Source: JACVRM01 sp963817375 (GTDB lineage Bacteria > Actinomycetota > Thermoleophilia > Gaiellales > Gaiellaceae). Taken from it: 64,000 bases of DNA. Location of the stretch: contig CAWFOB010000004.1 in assembly GCA_963817375.1 (NCBI GenBank), positions 124,001 through 188,000 on the forward strand, in the 5' to 3' direction. Shown piece after piece: positions 16,524 to 23,495 of this stretch; within the stretch, counting starts at the first letter, position 1, and each line of letters opens with the position of its first letter. The notes beneath the pieces are model-generated. The model saw only the letters and a list, made by a program, of their open reading frames with translations. It was not told where the DNA came from and searched no databases. A program made the translations under genes and the position numbers.

Positions 16524-17405
16524 ATGCGGGTCGGGGTGATCGACGCGGGGGCGAACACGCTCCGGCTGCTGGTGGTGCGCGAGAAGCGCGGCGAGCTCTC
16601 CACCGTCGCCGAGGAGCGCGTGCGGCTCGGCATGGGCGAGGAGATCGAGCAGTTCGGCCGGCTCTCGGACGCGAAGCTCGCCGACCTCGCCGTCGAGGCG
16701 GCGGCGCAGGCGGAGCGGGCGCGCGAGCTGCGCTGCGACCGGCTCGAGGTGCTGCTCACGTCGCCGGGACGGCAGAGCGAGGACCCGCGCGCGATCGTCG
16801 AGACGCTCGAGCGCGCGACCGGCGCCCCGGTACGGCTGCTGAGCGGCGAGCAGGAGGCTGTGCTCGGCTACGCCGGGGCGGTCGGCGGGTGCCGCAAGCT
16901 GCCGAAGAGCGTCGCGGTGTGCGACGTCGGGGGCGGCTCCACCCAGGTGGTCGTGGGCACCCCGGACGGGGGCGTGGCCTGGGCGCGGTCATTCGACATC
17001 GGCTCCCTGCGCCTGACGAGCCGCTCGCTCCCCGGCAACCCGCCGCACACGGCCTGCGTCCAGGCCGCACGCATGGAGTCGGAGCGCGGGCTGAACTGGC
17101 TGACCCCGCCGGCCGCGAAGGCGGCGCTCGCGGTGGGCGGCAGCGCGCGGGCGGTGGCGAAGATCGTCGGCACGGAGCTCGGCGAGGACGAGCTCGAGCG
17201 CGCGATCGAGATCCTCTCCTCGCGGCGCCGCGAGGACATGGCGTCGCGGTTCCGGATCGCGCCGCAGCGGGCGGAGACGCTGCTCGCCGGCACGATCATC
17301 CTGGCCGAGGTGCAGCGGCGGCTGGCCGTCCCGTTCCGGCTCGGCACGGGCGGCATCCGCGAGGGCGCCGTCCGCGAGCTGCTCAGCGAGCGGCTCGCCG
17401 CCTAA
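16524..17405 (+). CDS. ppx: Exopolyphosphatase, Ppx/GppA family
   Basis: A 293-residue actin-fold phosphatase that removes phosphate from polyphosphate ends or pppGpp. Phosphate-binding loops are visible: GVIDAGANTLRLLVV at the N terminus, LLSGEQEAVLGYAGAV, and CDVGGGSTQVVVG. Shorter than two-domain Ppx proteins, like the Mycobacterium Ppx1 type. The ATG just before RVGVIDAG is the conventional start. A GTG at 16470 that overlaps the ppk1 stop (GTGA) would add 18 residues and couple translation. Convergent with the Nudix gene, stops overlapping by four bases. Confidence 0.9.
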   Translation: MRVGVIDAGANTLRLLVVREKRGELSTVAEERVRLGMGEEIEQFGRLSDAKLADLAVEAAAQAERARELRCDRLEVLLTSPGRQSEDPRAIVETLERATGAPVRLLSGEQEAVLGYAGAVGGCRKLPKSVAVCDVGGGSTQVVVGTPDGGVAWARSFDIGSLRLTSRSLPGNPPHTACVQAARMESERGLNWLTPPAAKAALAVGGSARAVAKIVGTELGEDELERAIEILSSRRREDMASRFRIAPQRAETLLAGTIILAEVQRRLAVPFRLGTGGIREGAVRELLSERLAA

Positions 17406-17860
17406 TCCGCCAGGGCGTCCCGCAGGACTGCGTCGTCGCGCCCGTACGACAGCAGGGTCCGCGCGGTCTCGGCGTCGACCCAGCGCACGGCATCGACCTC
17501 GTCGCTCGCGGCGAACACTCCGCCGAGCGGCTCCATCAGCCAGTAGCGCACGACCTTGGGTCGCCCGCGCCCGTCGGTGTACGACGTGGAGCGGAGCTCG
17601 CGGCCGAGCCGGCAGCGCAGCCCCGTCTCCTCCTCGACTTCGCGGAGCGCGCACGCCTCGTCGCTCTCCCCGCCCGAGCACTTGCCCTTGGGGAACGCCC
17701 AGTCGCCGTAGCGCGGGCGGTGCACGAGCAGCACCTCGTGCCCGCGCACGACGACGCCGCCTGCGGCCCGAACGGTCAGCGCCAGGCGCTCCGGCCGGCG
17801 CGGTCGAGCTCGGCCCAGGCCCCTTCCAGCTCGCCGCGCGCGCGGCGCCGGCGGATCCAC
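17402..17860 (-). CDS. Nudix hydrolase
   Basis: The Nudix box is complete: GKCSGGE, seven residues, then REVEEETGL, within a fold starting VRAAGGVVVRGHEVLLVHRPRYGDWAFPKGK. Such enzymes cleave nucleoside diphosphates linked to another group; in this position diadenosine polyphosphate or a related alarmone is possible. The start is uncertain. ATG 17860 gives 152 residues with an Arg-rich lead that overlaps the CHAD gene by 85 bases, and no ATG/GTG/TTG lies between it and the domain. Downstream of CYTH-CHAD on the same strand. Confidence 0.82.
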   Translation of the reverse strand: MDPPAPRARRAGRGLGRARPRRPERLALTVRAAGGVVVRGHEVLLVHRPRYGDWAFPKGKCSGGESDEACALREVEEETGLRCRLGRELRSTSYTDGRGRPKVVRYWLMEPLGGVFAASDEVDAVRWVDAETARTLLSYGRDDAVLRDALAD

Positions 17861-19206
17861 TGCTGCTCGGCGAGCCGTCCGGCAGCGAACCCCGCCTCGT
17901 GGCCGGCCCTCCCGGCCAGCTGGCGAAGGTGCTCCTCGGCGACCACGGCGTCCTGGTGCTCGCCGACGACGTCCTGAAAGCGCTTCGCGTGCTTGAGGAA
18001 ATCCCGCGCCCGCTCCCCGACCGCCGTCTCGGCGAGCTCGGCCGCGTAGCGCGCGCGCTTGCCCTGGATGCGAAGCGCGTGCACCTCGTGGTCCGATGAC
18101 TCTGCCGAGATCCGGCGCGCCGCCTTGCGGAGCTTGCGGAACTCGGCCCGCGCGATCCCCTCGAGCGCCACATTCGCGGAGCGGGCGTGTGGCGCCCGCG
18201 CCGCGCGGTCGAGCTCCTGGAGCAGCGCGAGGTAGCGCTCGCCGCGCAGCGCCGCGATCGCACGGGCATGCGCCGCGCGGCGGTCCTCCTCGACGAGCTC
18301 GACGAGCCGGTGGGCTCCCGCGCGGTCGTCATCCTCGAAACCGGACGTCTCGGCGCGAAGGTACTCTCCGAACACGTCGGCGTCGCGCAGCGGGCCGAGC
18401 TCGCCGGCGAGCCACTTGAGCTCGTCGCGCAGCGGCTCGCTCCATTCAGGCTCGACCATGTCGGCCGCGGCACGCAGCATCGCGCGCAGGCGCCTCGTGG
18501 CGACACGCATGTCGTGCACCGCCTCCGGATCGATGGCGAGTCGCACGCCCGGGTCGTTGCGAATGATCGCCTCGTACTGGGTGCGGATCTGGAAGAGCAG
18601 ATGCTCGAGCGGCGGCGCGTCGTGGGCGGGCCGCACCTCGGCGACAGGCGGCACGCTGCCGAGCGCACGCTCGAGCTCCACGTCGCTGCCCCGGCTCGAG
18701 GCGCCCGCCTCGTGAAGGTGGCGCTCGAGCGCGTCGAGCAGCGCGTCGTCGCCGTCGACCAGCCCGACCTCGAGCTCGTCGAACACGTCCACCTCGTGCT
18801 CGCCCTCGAGGATCGCCACCCGGTCGGCCGACACCTCCGCCTCGCCGTGGCCGTTGCGGACGCGCACGCCCTGACGCCGCGTGCGCGTCGTCGCCGCCGG
18901 CCCGAGCTTCCGGCCGCCGAGATACGCGGTCAGGAGCTCGTAGATCTCGATCGGCGGCACCGGGCCGCCGTCGGCCTCGACCTGCAGCCGCCCGTTCTCC
19001 TCCGGCAGCTTGAGCTGCCACTGCGAGCGGCCGTGCTCGACCTGCCGGCGCAGCGTGACCCCGCGGCGAAGGAGGCGGCGGTCGGCCGTGTCGAAGTAGG
19101 TCGAGATGAACACCCGACTCTCTATCGGCTCTCCGCCGAGCCGGTCGAGCAGTTCCGCGCTGCCGAGCAGCTTCCGCTCGCGCTCGAGCTGGGTGTGCGG
19201 GGCCAT
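17776..19206 (-). CDS. CYTH-CHAD domain protein (polyphosphate-binding)
   Basis: A 476-residue protein. The N-terminal CYTH domain opens with the ExExK motif (LERERKLL) and has many Arg/Lys/Glu residues lining the triphosphate tunnel (STYFDTADRRLLRRGVTLRRQ, WQLKLP). The C-terminal CHAD domain (about 215-460) carries conserved His and basic helices (VHDMRVATRRLRAMLR, VHALRIQGKRARYAAEL). CHAD domains bind polyphosphate and CYTH domains hydrolyse triphosphate. I use ATG 19206 next to the conserved block. It lies beside ppk1/ppx, and a Pho box lies just upstream. Confidence 0.92.
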   Translation of the reverse strand: MAPHTQLERERKLLGSAELLDRLGGEPIESRVFISTYFDTADRRLLRRGVTLRRQVEHGRSQWQLKLPEENGRLQVEADGGPVPPIEIYELLTAYLGGRKLGPAATTRTRRQGVRVRNGHGEAEVSADRVAILEGEHEVDVFDELEVGLVDGDDALLDALERHLHEAGASSRGSDVELERALGSVPPVAEVRPAHDAPPLEHLLFQIRTQYEAIIRNDPGVRLAIDPEAVHDMRVATRRLRAMLRAAADMVEPEWSEPLRDELKWLAGELGPLRDADVFGEYLRAETSGFEDDDRAGAHRLVELVEEDRRAAHARAIAALRGERYLALLQELDRAARAPHARSANVALEGIARAEFRKLRKAARRISAESSDHEVHALRIQGKRARYAAELAETAVGERARDFLKHAKRFQDVVGEHQDAVVAEEHLRQLAGRAGHEAGFAAGRLAEQQWIRRRRARGELEGAWAELDRAGRSAWR

Positions 19207-19248
19207 TCCCGGATCGTACGTGGGCCGCTGCGCGATCCCGTAGCCGGG

Positions 19249-19292
19249 GTTCACCAGACGGAGACTTGATCTTCACCACCGGGGTACCCCGG
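19249..19292 (+). promoter_or_regulatory. Pho box between CYTH-CHAD and the second regulator
   Basis: Units start every 11 bases: GTTCACC (19249), GGAGACT (19260, weak), CTTCACC (19271) and GGGTACC (19282, weak). The orientation favours the plus-strand regulator gene starting 25 bases further on, but the site could also act on the divergent CYTH-CHAD gene. Confidence 0.65.
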
Positions 19293-19313
19293 AACCCGTC
19301 GCAGGGGGTCAGG

Positions 19314-20036
19314 ATGGCCGGGATGGCAAAGGTGCTCATCGTCGAGGACGACGCCGTCATCGCGCAGGCGATCGCGGGGCACATCCAGGCCGCCGGATTC
19401 GACGCCGTCCGCGTCGACCGGGGCAACCTCGCGCTCGCACGCCTCCGCTTCGAGCAGCCGGACGTCTGCGTGCTCGACCTGATGCTGCCCGGCCTCGACG
19501 GCTGGAACCTGATCGAGACGGTGCGCAACGAGGGCATCGGCACGCCGATCGTGGTCATCAGCGCGCGCGGCAGCGAGCACGACCGCGTGCACGCGCTCGA
19601 GCTCGGCGCCGACGACTACCTCGTGAAGCCCTTCTCCATGAAGGAGCTCGTCGCCCGCGTCCGCGTCGCCGCCCGGCGCGGCGTCCGCGCCGAGCAGGTG
19701 TCACGCGGCGACGCGATCGAGGTCGAGGAGCTCCGCATCGACCCCGCCGTCGTGCAGGCGTTCGTGGACGGCGAAAGCGCCGGGCTCACGCTCACCGAGT
19801 TTCGCCTGCTCTACACGCTCGCACGCGAGCGTGGCCGCGTCGTCACGCGGGACGAGCTGATGCAGCGGCTCTGGGGCCGCCGCCAGACACGGCGCGACCG
19901 CACCGTCGACGTCTTCGTTCGGAAGCTGCGCGAGAAGGTCGACCGCCGCGCCCCGCACCACGTGTTCATCCACACCAGGTACGGCGTCGGCTACAAGCTC
20001 GAGCCGGAACCGAAGGTCGGCGCCGTCTCCGCCTGA
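19314..20036 (+). CDS. OmpR/PhoB-family response regulator (paralogue)
   Basis: A 240-residue regulator closely similar to the one at 12628-13326 along its whole length (shared LVIEDD-type start, VLDLMLPGLDGW, ADDYLVKPFSMKELVARV, LTEFRLLYTLARERGRVVTRDELMQRLWGRR, DRTVDVFVRKLREKVDRRAP). All receiver residues are intact. No kinase is adjacent, so it may share a kinase with its paralogue or be an orphan. The start is ATG 19314 or ATG 19323; GGGGGTCAGG before the first is a fair ribosome site. A Pho box lies upstream. Confidence 0.9.
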   Translation: MAGMAKVLIVEDDAVIAQAIAGHIQAAGFDAVRVDRGNLALARLRFEQPDVCVLDLMLPGLDGWNLIETVRNEGIGTPIVVISARGSEHDRVHALELGADDYLVKPFSMKELVARVRVAARRGVRAEQVSRGDAIEVEELRIDPAVVQAFVDGESAGLTLTEFRLLYTLARERGRVVTRDELMQRLWGRRQTRRDRTVDVFVRKLREKVDRRAPHHVFIHTRYGVGYKLEPEPKVGAVSA

Positions 20037-20039
20037 CGG

Positions 20040-20603
20040 CTACGCGGCGAGCTCGAGCGCCTGGTGCACCTGCGCGACCCAGCTCTCGAGGCGCTCGAGC
20101 AGCACGCGCACCTCGGCGCGCACCTCGGGATCGGTCAGCTCGCCGTTCTCGTCGAACTTCTCGCCCGCGCGCGCGACGAGCACCTCCTCCGGGAGCGTCT
20201 GCGCGCCGGGGAAGAGCAGCGCCTCGCGTACCTGACGCTGGGCGTTGGCGGTGCCGCTGATGCCCGTCGTGGCGCCCATCAGCGCGACGGGCTTGCCGTC
20301 GAGCACCGACTGCCGCGGCGGGCGTGATGCCCAGTCGATCGCGTTCTTGAGCACGCCCGACGTGCCGCGGTTGTACTCGGGCGTCGCGAACAGGACCGCG
20401 TCTGCGTCGCGGATCGCGTCCCGCAGGCGCTGGACGGGCTCGGGGACGCCCGCGGCCTCGACGTCGCCGTCGTAGTACGGCAGGTCACGGATCTCGTGGA
20501 TCTCGACCGTCATGCCGTCGGGTGCGAGCTCCTGCGCGGCGCGCAGGAGCCCACGGTTGTAGGAGGCGGAGCGGAGGCTGCCGGCGATCCCGAGGACGCG
20601 CAT
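20040..20603 (-). CDS. NAD(P)H-dependent FMN reductase
   Basis: A 187-residue flavodoxin-fold reductase. The FMN phosphate loop is GIAGSLRSASYNRGLLRAA at the N terminus; ATPEYNRGTSGVLKNAIDWASRP is the family signature around the flavin ring, and ALMGATTGISGTANAQ follows. It reduces FMN or quinones with NAD(P)H. It starts five bases after the YceI stop on the same strand, so the two are probably co-transcribed. Confidence 0.92.
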   Translation of the reverse strand: MRVLGIAGSLRSASYNRGLLRAAQELAPDGMTVEIHEIRDLPYYDGDVEAAGVPEPVQRLRDAIRDADAVLFATPEYNRGTSGVLKNAIDWASRPPRQSVLDGKPVALMGATTGISGTANAQRQVREALLFPGAQTLPEEVLVARAGEKFDENGELTDPEVRAEVRVLLERLESWVAQVHQALELAA

Positions 20604-20608
20604 GCTCG

Positions 20609-21175
20609 CTACGCCGCCTTGACGGCCGAGATCGACGCGGTGAAGTCGACGCGGTCGCCGAGCAGGTTGCCGCCGGCCTCGAGCTCCTGGTTCCAGTCGA
20701 CGCCGTAGTCGTTCGGGTCGAGATGGCCCTTGACGGTCAGGCCGATGCGGTCCGAGCCCCACGGGTCCCTGGCGGCGCCCTCGAAGGCGGCCTCGAGCTC
20801 GATCGCGCGGGTGATGCCGCGGATGGTCAGGTTGCCGGCGACCGTGAACGCGGTGCCGTCGACCCGGCCGATCTCGGTCGACTCGAAGCGAATCTCGGGG
20901 AAGGTCGCGGCATCGAAGAAGTCCGCGGAGCGCAGGTGGGTGTCGCGCTGCGGCTCGTGGGTGTCGATGCTCTCCGACGCGATGACGCCGGTCGCCCTGG
21001 CCGTGCCGTCCGGCGCGACCTCGATGGTGCCCTCGAAGTTGCCGAAGTTGCCCTTGACCGTGGTGATGAGCAGGTGCCTGATGCCGAACTCGATCGTCGA
21101 GTGCGATCCGTCGACATTCCATGTGCCGGCGGGGATGAGGCCCGCGACGCCGGGCTGGGTTGCAAGCTCCGTCAT
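20609..21175 (-). CDS. YceI-family lipid-binding protein
   Basis: A 188-residue YceI protein, a lipocalin-like barrel that binds isoprenoid or other lipids. Core features: GTWNVDGSHSTIEFGIRHLLITTVKGNFGNFEGTIEV, then SADFFDAATFPEIRFEST and LTIRGITRAIELEAAF. There is no signal peptide, so this copy is cytoplasmic, a common form in Actinobacteria. The ATG has an AGGAGGG ribosome site. Divergent from a MarR regulator, with a palindrome between them. Confidence 0.93.
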   Translation of the reverse strand: MTELATQPGVAGLIPAGTWNVDGSHSTIEFGIRHLLITTVKGNFGNFEGTIEVAPDGTARATGVIASESIDTHEPQRDTHLRSADFFDAATFPEIRFESTEIGRVDGTAFTVAGNLTIRGITRAIELEAAFEGAARDPWGSDRIGLTVKGHLDPNDYGVDWNQELEAGGNLLGDRVDFTASISAVKAA

Positions 21176-21210
21176 GATGAGTGTTCCCTCCTTGGGGGTC
21201 TGCGATATAC

Positions 21211-21222
21211 TTGACTCGTCAA
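21211..21222. promoter_or_regulatory. Likely MarR operator between yceI and marR
   Basis: A TTGAC-TC-GTCAA inverted repeat sits in the 63-base gap between the divergent YceI and MarR-family genes. MarR proteins usually bind such short palindromes and control the divergent gene. The link is inferred from position. Confidence 0.5.
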
Positions 21223-21238
21223 CTACAGTAGCAGGTGA

Positions 21239-21724
21239 ATGTTGAGCACGCAAGTTCTTTCTCCCGAGAGTACCGAACTCGAAACCTGGGTGCAGTGGCT
21301 GCGCGCGCACGCGGCCGTCACGCGTGAGCTCAACGCGCAGCTCGTCGCCGAGCACGGCCTCACGATCAACGACTACGAGGTGCTCCTCCATCTCGCCAAG
21401 GCGCCGAAGGGGACCCTGAAGCCCGTCGAGCTTGCGGCCCGCGTGCTGCTGACGCCGTCGGGGATCACCCGCCTCCTCGCCGGCCTCGAGCGCTCCGGCT
21501 ACGTGTGCCGCGTCGACTGCGCGGCCGACAAGCGCGTCTCGTACGCCCGGCTGACGCCGGAGGGGCGCGGCAAGCTCCGCGAGGCATCCGACACGCACCT
21601 CGCGGGCATCTCGTCGCAGTTCACCGGCCGCTTCACGCGCAAGGAGCTCGCGACGCTGTCCGGGCTGATCGCCCGTCTGCCGGGCGGCGAGCGCACCGAC
21701 ACCGCCGACTGCACCGTCGACTAG
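21239..21724 (+). CDS. MarR-family transcriptional regulator
   Basis: A 161-residue winged-helix regulator. The HTH is LKPVELAARVLLTPSGITRLLAGLERSGYVCRVD, followed by the wing DKRVSYARLTPEGRGKL. Residues 10-40 give the N-terminal dimer helix. Two Cys residues in the wing (VCRVDC) could allow redox sensing, as in OhrR-like proteins, but this is inference. Divergent from yceI and the FMN reductase, which it may repress. Confidence 0.9.
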   Translation: MLSTQVLSPESTELETWVQWLRAHAAVTRELNAQLVAEHGLTINDYEVLLHLAKAPKGTLKPVELAARVLLTPSGITRLLAGLERSGYVCRVDCAADKRVSYARLTPEGRGKLREASDTHLAGISSQFTGRFTRKELATLSGLIARLPGGERTDTADCTVD

Positions 21725-21757
21725 AGGGCCTGCCCGTATGTAGGGTCTGCGTGGGCG

Positions 21758-22357
21758 ATGCCTATGCAGGGACTGACACGAGCGGCGGTGCTGCGCCGCG
21801 GCGCCGGCGGGGGGCTGGCGGCCGCAATTGCTGCGTCGCCGCTCGCCCTGCTCGTTCCCGCCGCCGAGGCGGCGACGCCCGACGGTGATCTCGCCTACCT
21901 GCGCCTGCTCGTCGGCGCGGAGCTGCTGGCGGTCGACTTCTCGACGCAGGCGCAGGCCGAGCTCCCCTCGCGGGCAAAGCATGTGTTCAAGCGCATCCTC
22001 GAGGACGAGAAGCGCCACCTGGACAGCCTGTCCGGGCTGCTGACCAACGCGGGTCAGGTGCCCGCCACCGCGGACGACGTCGATTTCACGTACCCGGCGA
22101 AGACGTTTACGTCGGACGGCGCGACCCTCCGGCAGGCAACGGCGATCGAGGCGCTCCTGATCGGCGCGTACATCGGGGCGCTCGCCTCGGTGACGACGCC
22201 CGAGCTCCGGCTGCCCCTCGCCCAGATCGCGGCCAACGAGGCACAGCACGCGAGCGCGGTCGCGCACTGGCGCGGCGGCCCGGTGATCGGCCCCGCCCTC
22301 GCGCCTGCGCTCTCGATCGACGCCGTGTCCACCGCCCTCGACCGGTACGAGAGCTGA
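21758..22357 (+). CDS. Exported ferritin-like domain protein
   Basis: A 199-residue protein with an N-terminal export signal (residues 1-38, LTRAAVLRRGAGGGLAAAIAA, similar to degenerate Tat signals) and a four-helix ferritin-like bundle. Likely metal ligands are the Glu of LLVGAELLAVDF, the EDEKRHL motif near residue 90, the Glu in TAIEALLIGAYIG and the EAQHASA motif near the end. Actinobacteria encode many such exported proteins of unknown role. Its TGA overlaps the ATG of the HTH-Mop gene, linking it to the molybdate operon. Confidence 0.8.
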   Translation: MPMQGLTRAAVLRRGAGGGLAAAIAASPLALLVPAAEAATPDGDLAYLRLLVGAELLAVDFSTQAQAELPSRAKHVFKRILEDEKRHLDSLSGLLTNAGQVPATADDVDFTYPAKTFTSDGATLRQATAIEALLIGAYIGALASVTTPELRLPLAQIAANEAQHASAVAHWRGGPVIGPALAPALSIDAVSTALDRYES

Positions 22358-22735
22358 TGCCGAAGCAGGTCTACACCGCAAGCGAGGCCGCATCGGCGCT
22401 GGGCATCAGCCTCGACACGCTGCGGCGCTGGGACAAGGCCGGCCGCGTCACCGTCACGCGCGACGCGAGCAACCGGCGCGTGGTCGAGCGCCGAGGAGAT
22501 CGACCGCCTGCGCGGCGACGGCGGTAGTGCGCACCTGAGCGCGCGGAACCGCTTCCCCGGGACCGTCACCGAGGTCAAGAAGGACGGACTGATGGCGCAG
22601 GTCGAGATCGTCGTACGCGAGCCCGTGCGCCTGGTCGCGATCGTGACGCGCGACGCAGTCGAGGAGCTCGGCCTCAAGCCCGGCATGGCCACGACCGCGA
22701 TCGTGAAGGCGACCAACGTGATGGTGTCCGACTGA
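22357..22735 (+). pseudogene. HTH-Mop molybdate-binding regulator (one frameshift)
   Basis: The first part encodes a MerR-like helix-turn-helix (YTASEAASALGISLDTLRRWDKAGRV, then SNRRVV). The frame breaks near 22490 and continues one frame over as EEIDRLRGDGG, then a Mop/TOBE domain (SARNRFPGTVTEVKKDGLMAQVEIVV, LGLKPGMATTAIVKATNVMV). Fused HTH-Mop proteins sense molybdate and control mod genes. Both ends overlap neighbours as TGATG, so the gene clearly belongs to the operon. One missing base would restore it. Confidence 0.75.
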
Positions 22736-23495
22736 TGCGCCGGCTGCTCGCCGCGCTCGTGCTCCTGGGCGTGCTCGCCGGAGCGGCCTCAGCCGCGACG
22801 CACGCGCAGATCACGGTCTTCGCCGCCGCATCGCTGACGGACGTGTTCCCGCAGATCGACAGCGGCGAGCGCTACTCGTTCGGCGGCTCGAACACGCTGT
22901 CGGCCCAGATCCAGCAGGGCGCGCCGGCAGACGTCTTCGCCTCGGCGAACATGACGCTTCCCGAACGCGCTGCACGCGAAGGGGCTCTGCTCGAAGCCCG
23001 TCGTCTTCACGCGCAACACGCTCGTGATCGTCGTGCCGACGTCGAACCCGGCCGGCATCCACAGCGTCTACGACCTGACGCGGAGCGGCATCAAGCTCGT
23101 CGTCGCAGGCTCGGGCGTGCCCGTCGGCAGCTACACGCTCCAGATCCTCAAGAACATGAACCTGTCGTCGGCCGTGCTCAAGAACGTCGTCAGCCAGGAG
23201 ACGGACGTGCGCGAGGTGCTCGCGAAGGTCGCGCTCGGCGAGGCCGACGCCGGCTTCGTCTACGCCACCGACGCCAGGACCGTGCCCGGCAAGGTGAAGG
23301 TGGTCAAGGTGCCGGCCTGGGCGCAGCCGAAGGTCCAGTACGGGATCTGCGTCGTCGTCGAGCAGCGGCAACAAGGCGGACGCGCAGGCGTTCGTCAACC
23401 GGGTGCTCGCGAAGGCCGGCCAGGCGAAGCTGCTCGCGGCCGGCTTCCTGCCGCGCGTGAAGCCGGCGCCGCCGAAGAAGACCAAGAAGAAGTAA
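22735..23495 (+). pseudogene. modA: Molybdate-binding protein ModA (two frameshifts)
   Basis: Signal peptide (residues 1-23), then QITVFAAASLTDVFPQID and ADVFASANMTLP, the ModA hallmarks. The frame breaks near 22960, where one C fewer in a CCC run restores LHAKGLCSKPVVFTRNTLVIVVPTSNPAGI. It breaks again near 23359 and ends DAQAFVNRVLAKAGQAKLLAAGFLP to a TAA at 23493. Residues GVPVGSYTLQILKNM and GEADAGFVYATDA are typical of the oxyanion site. It binds molybdate or tungstate outside the membrane. The TAATG junction couples it to modBC. Confidence 0.82.
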
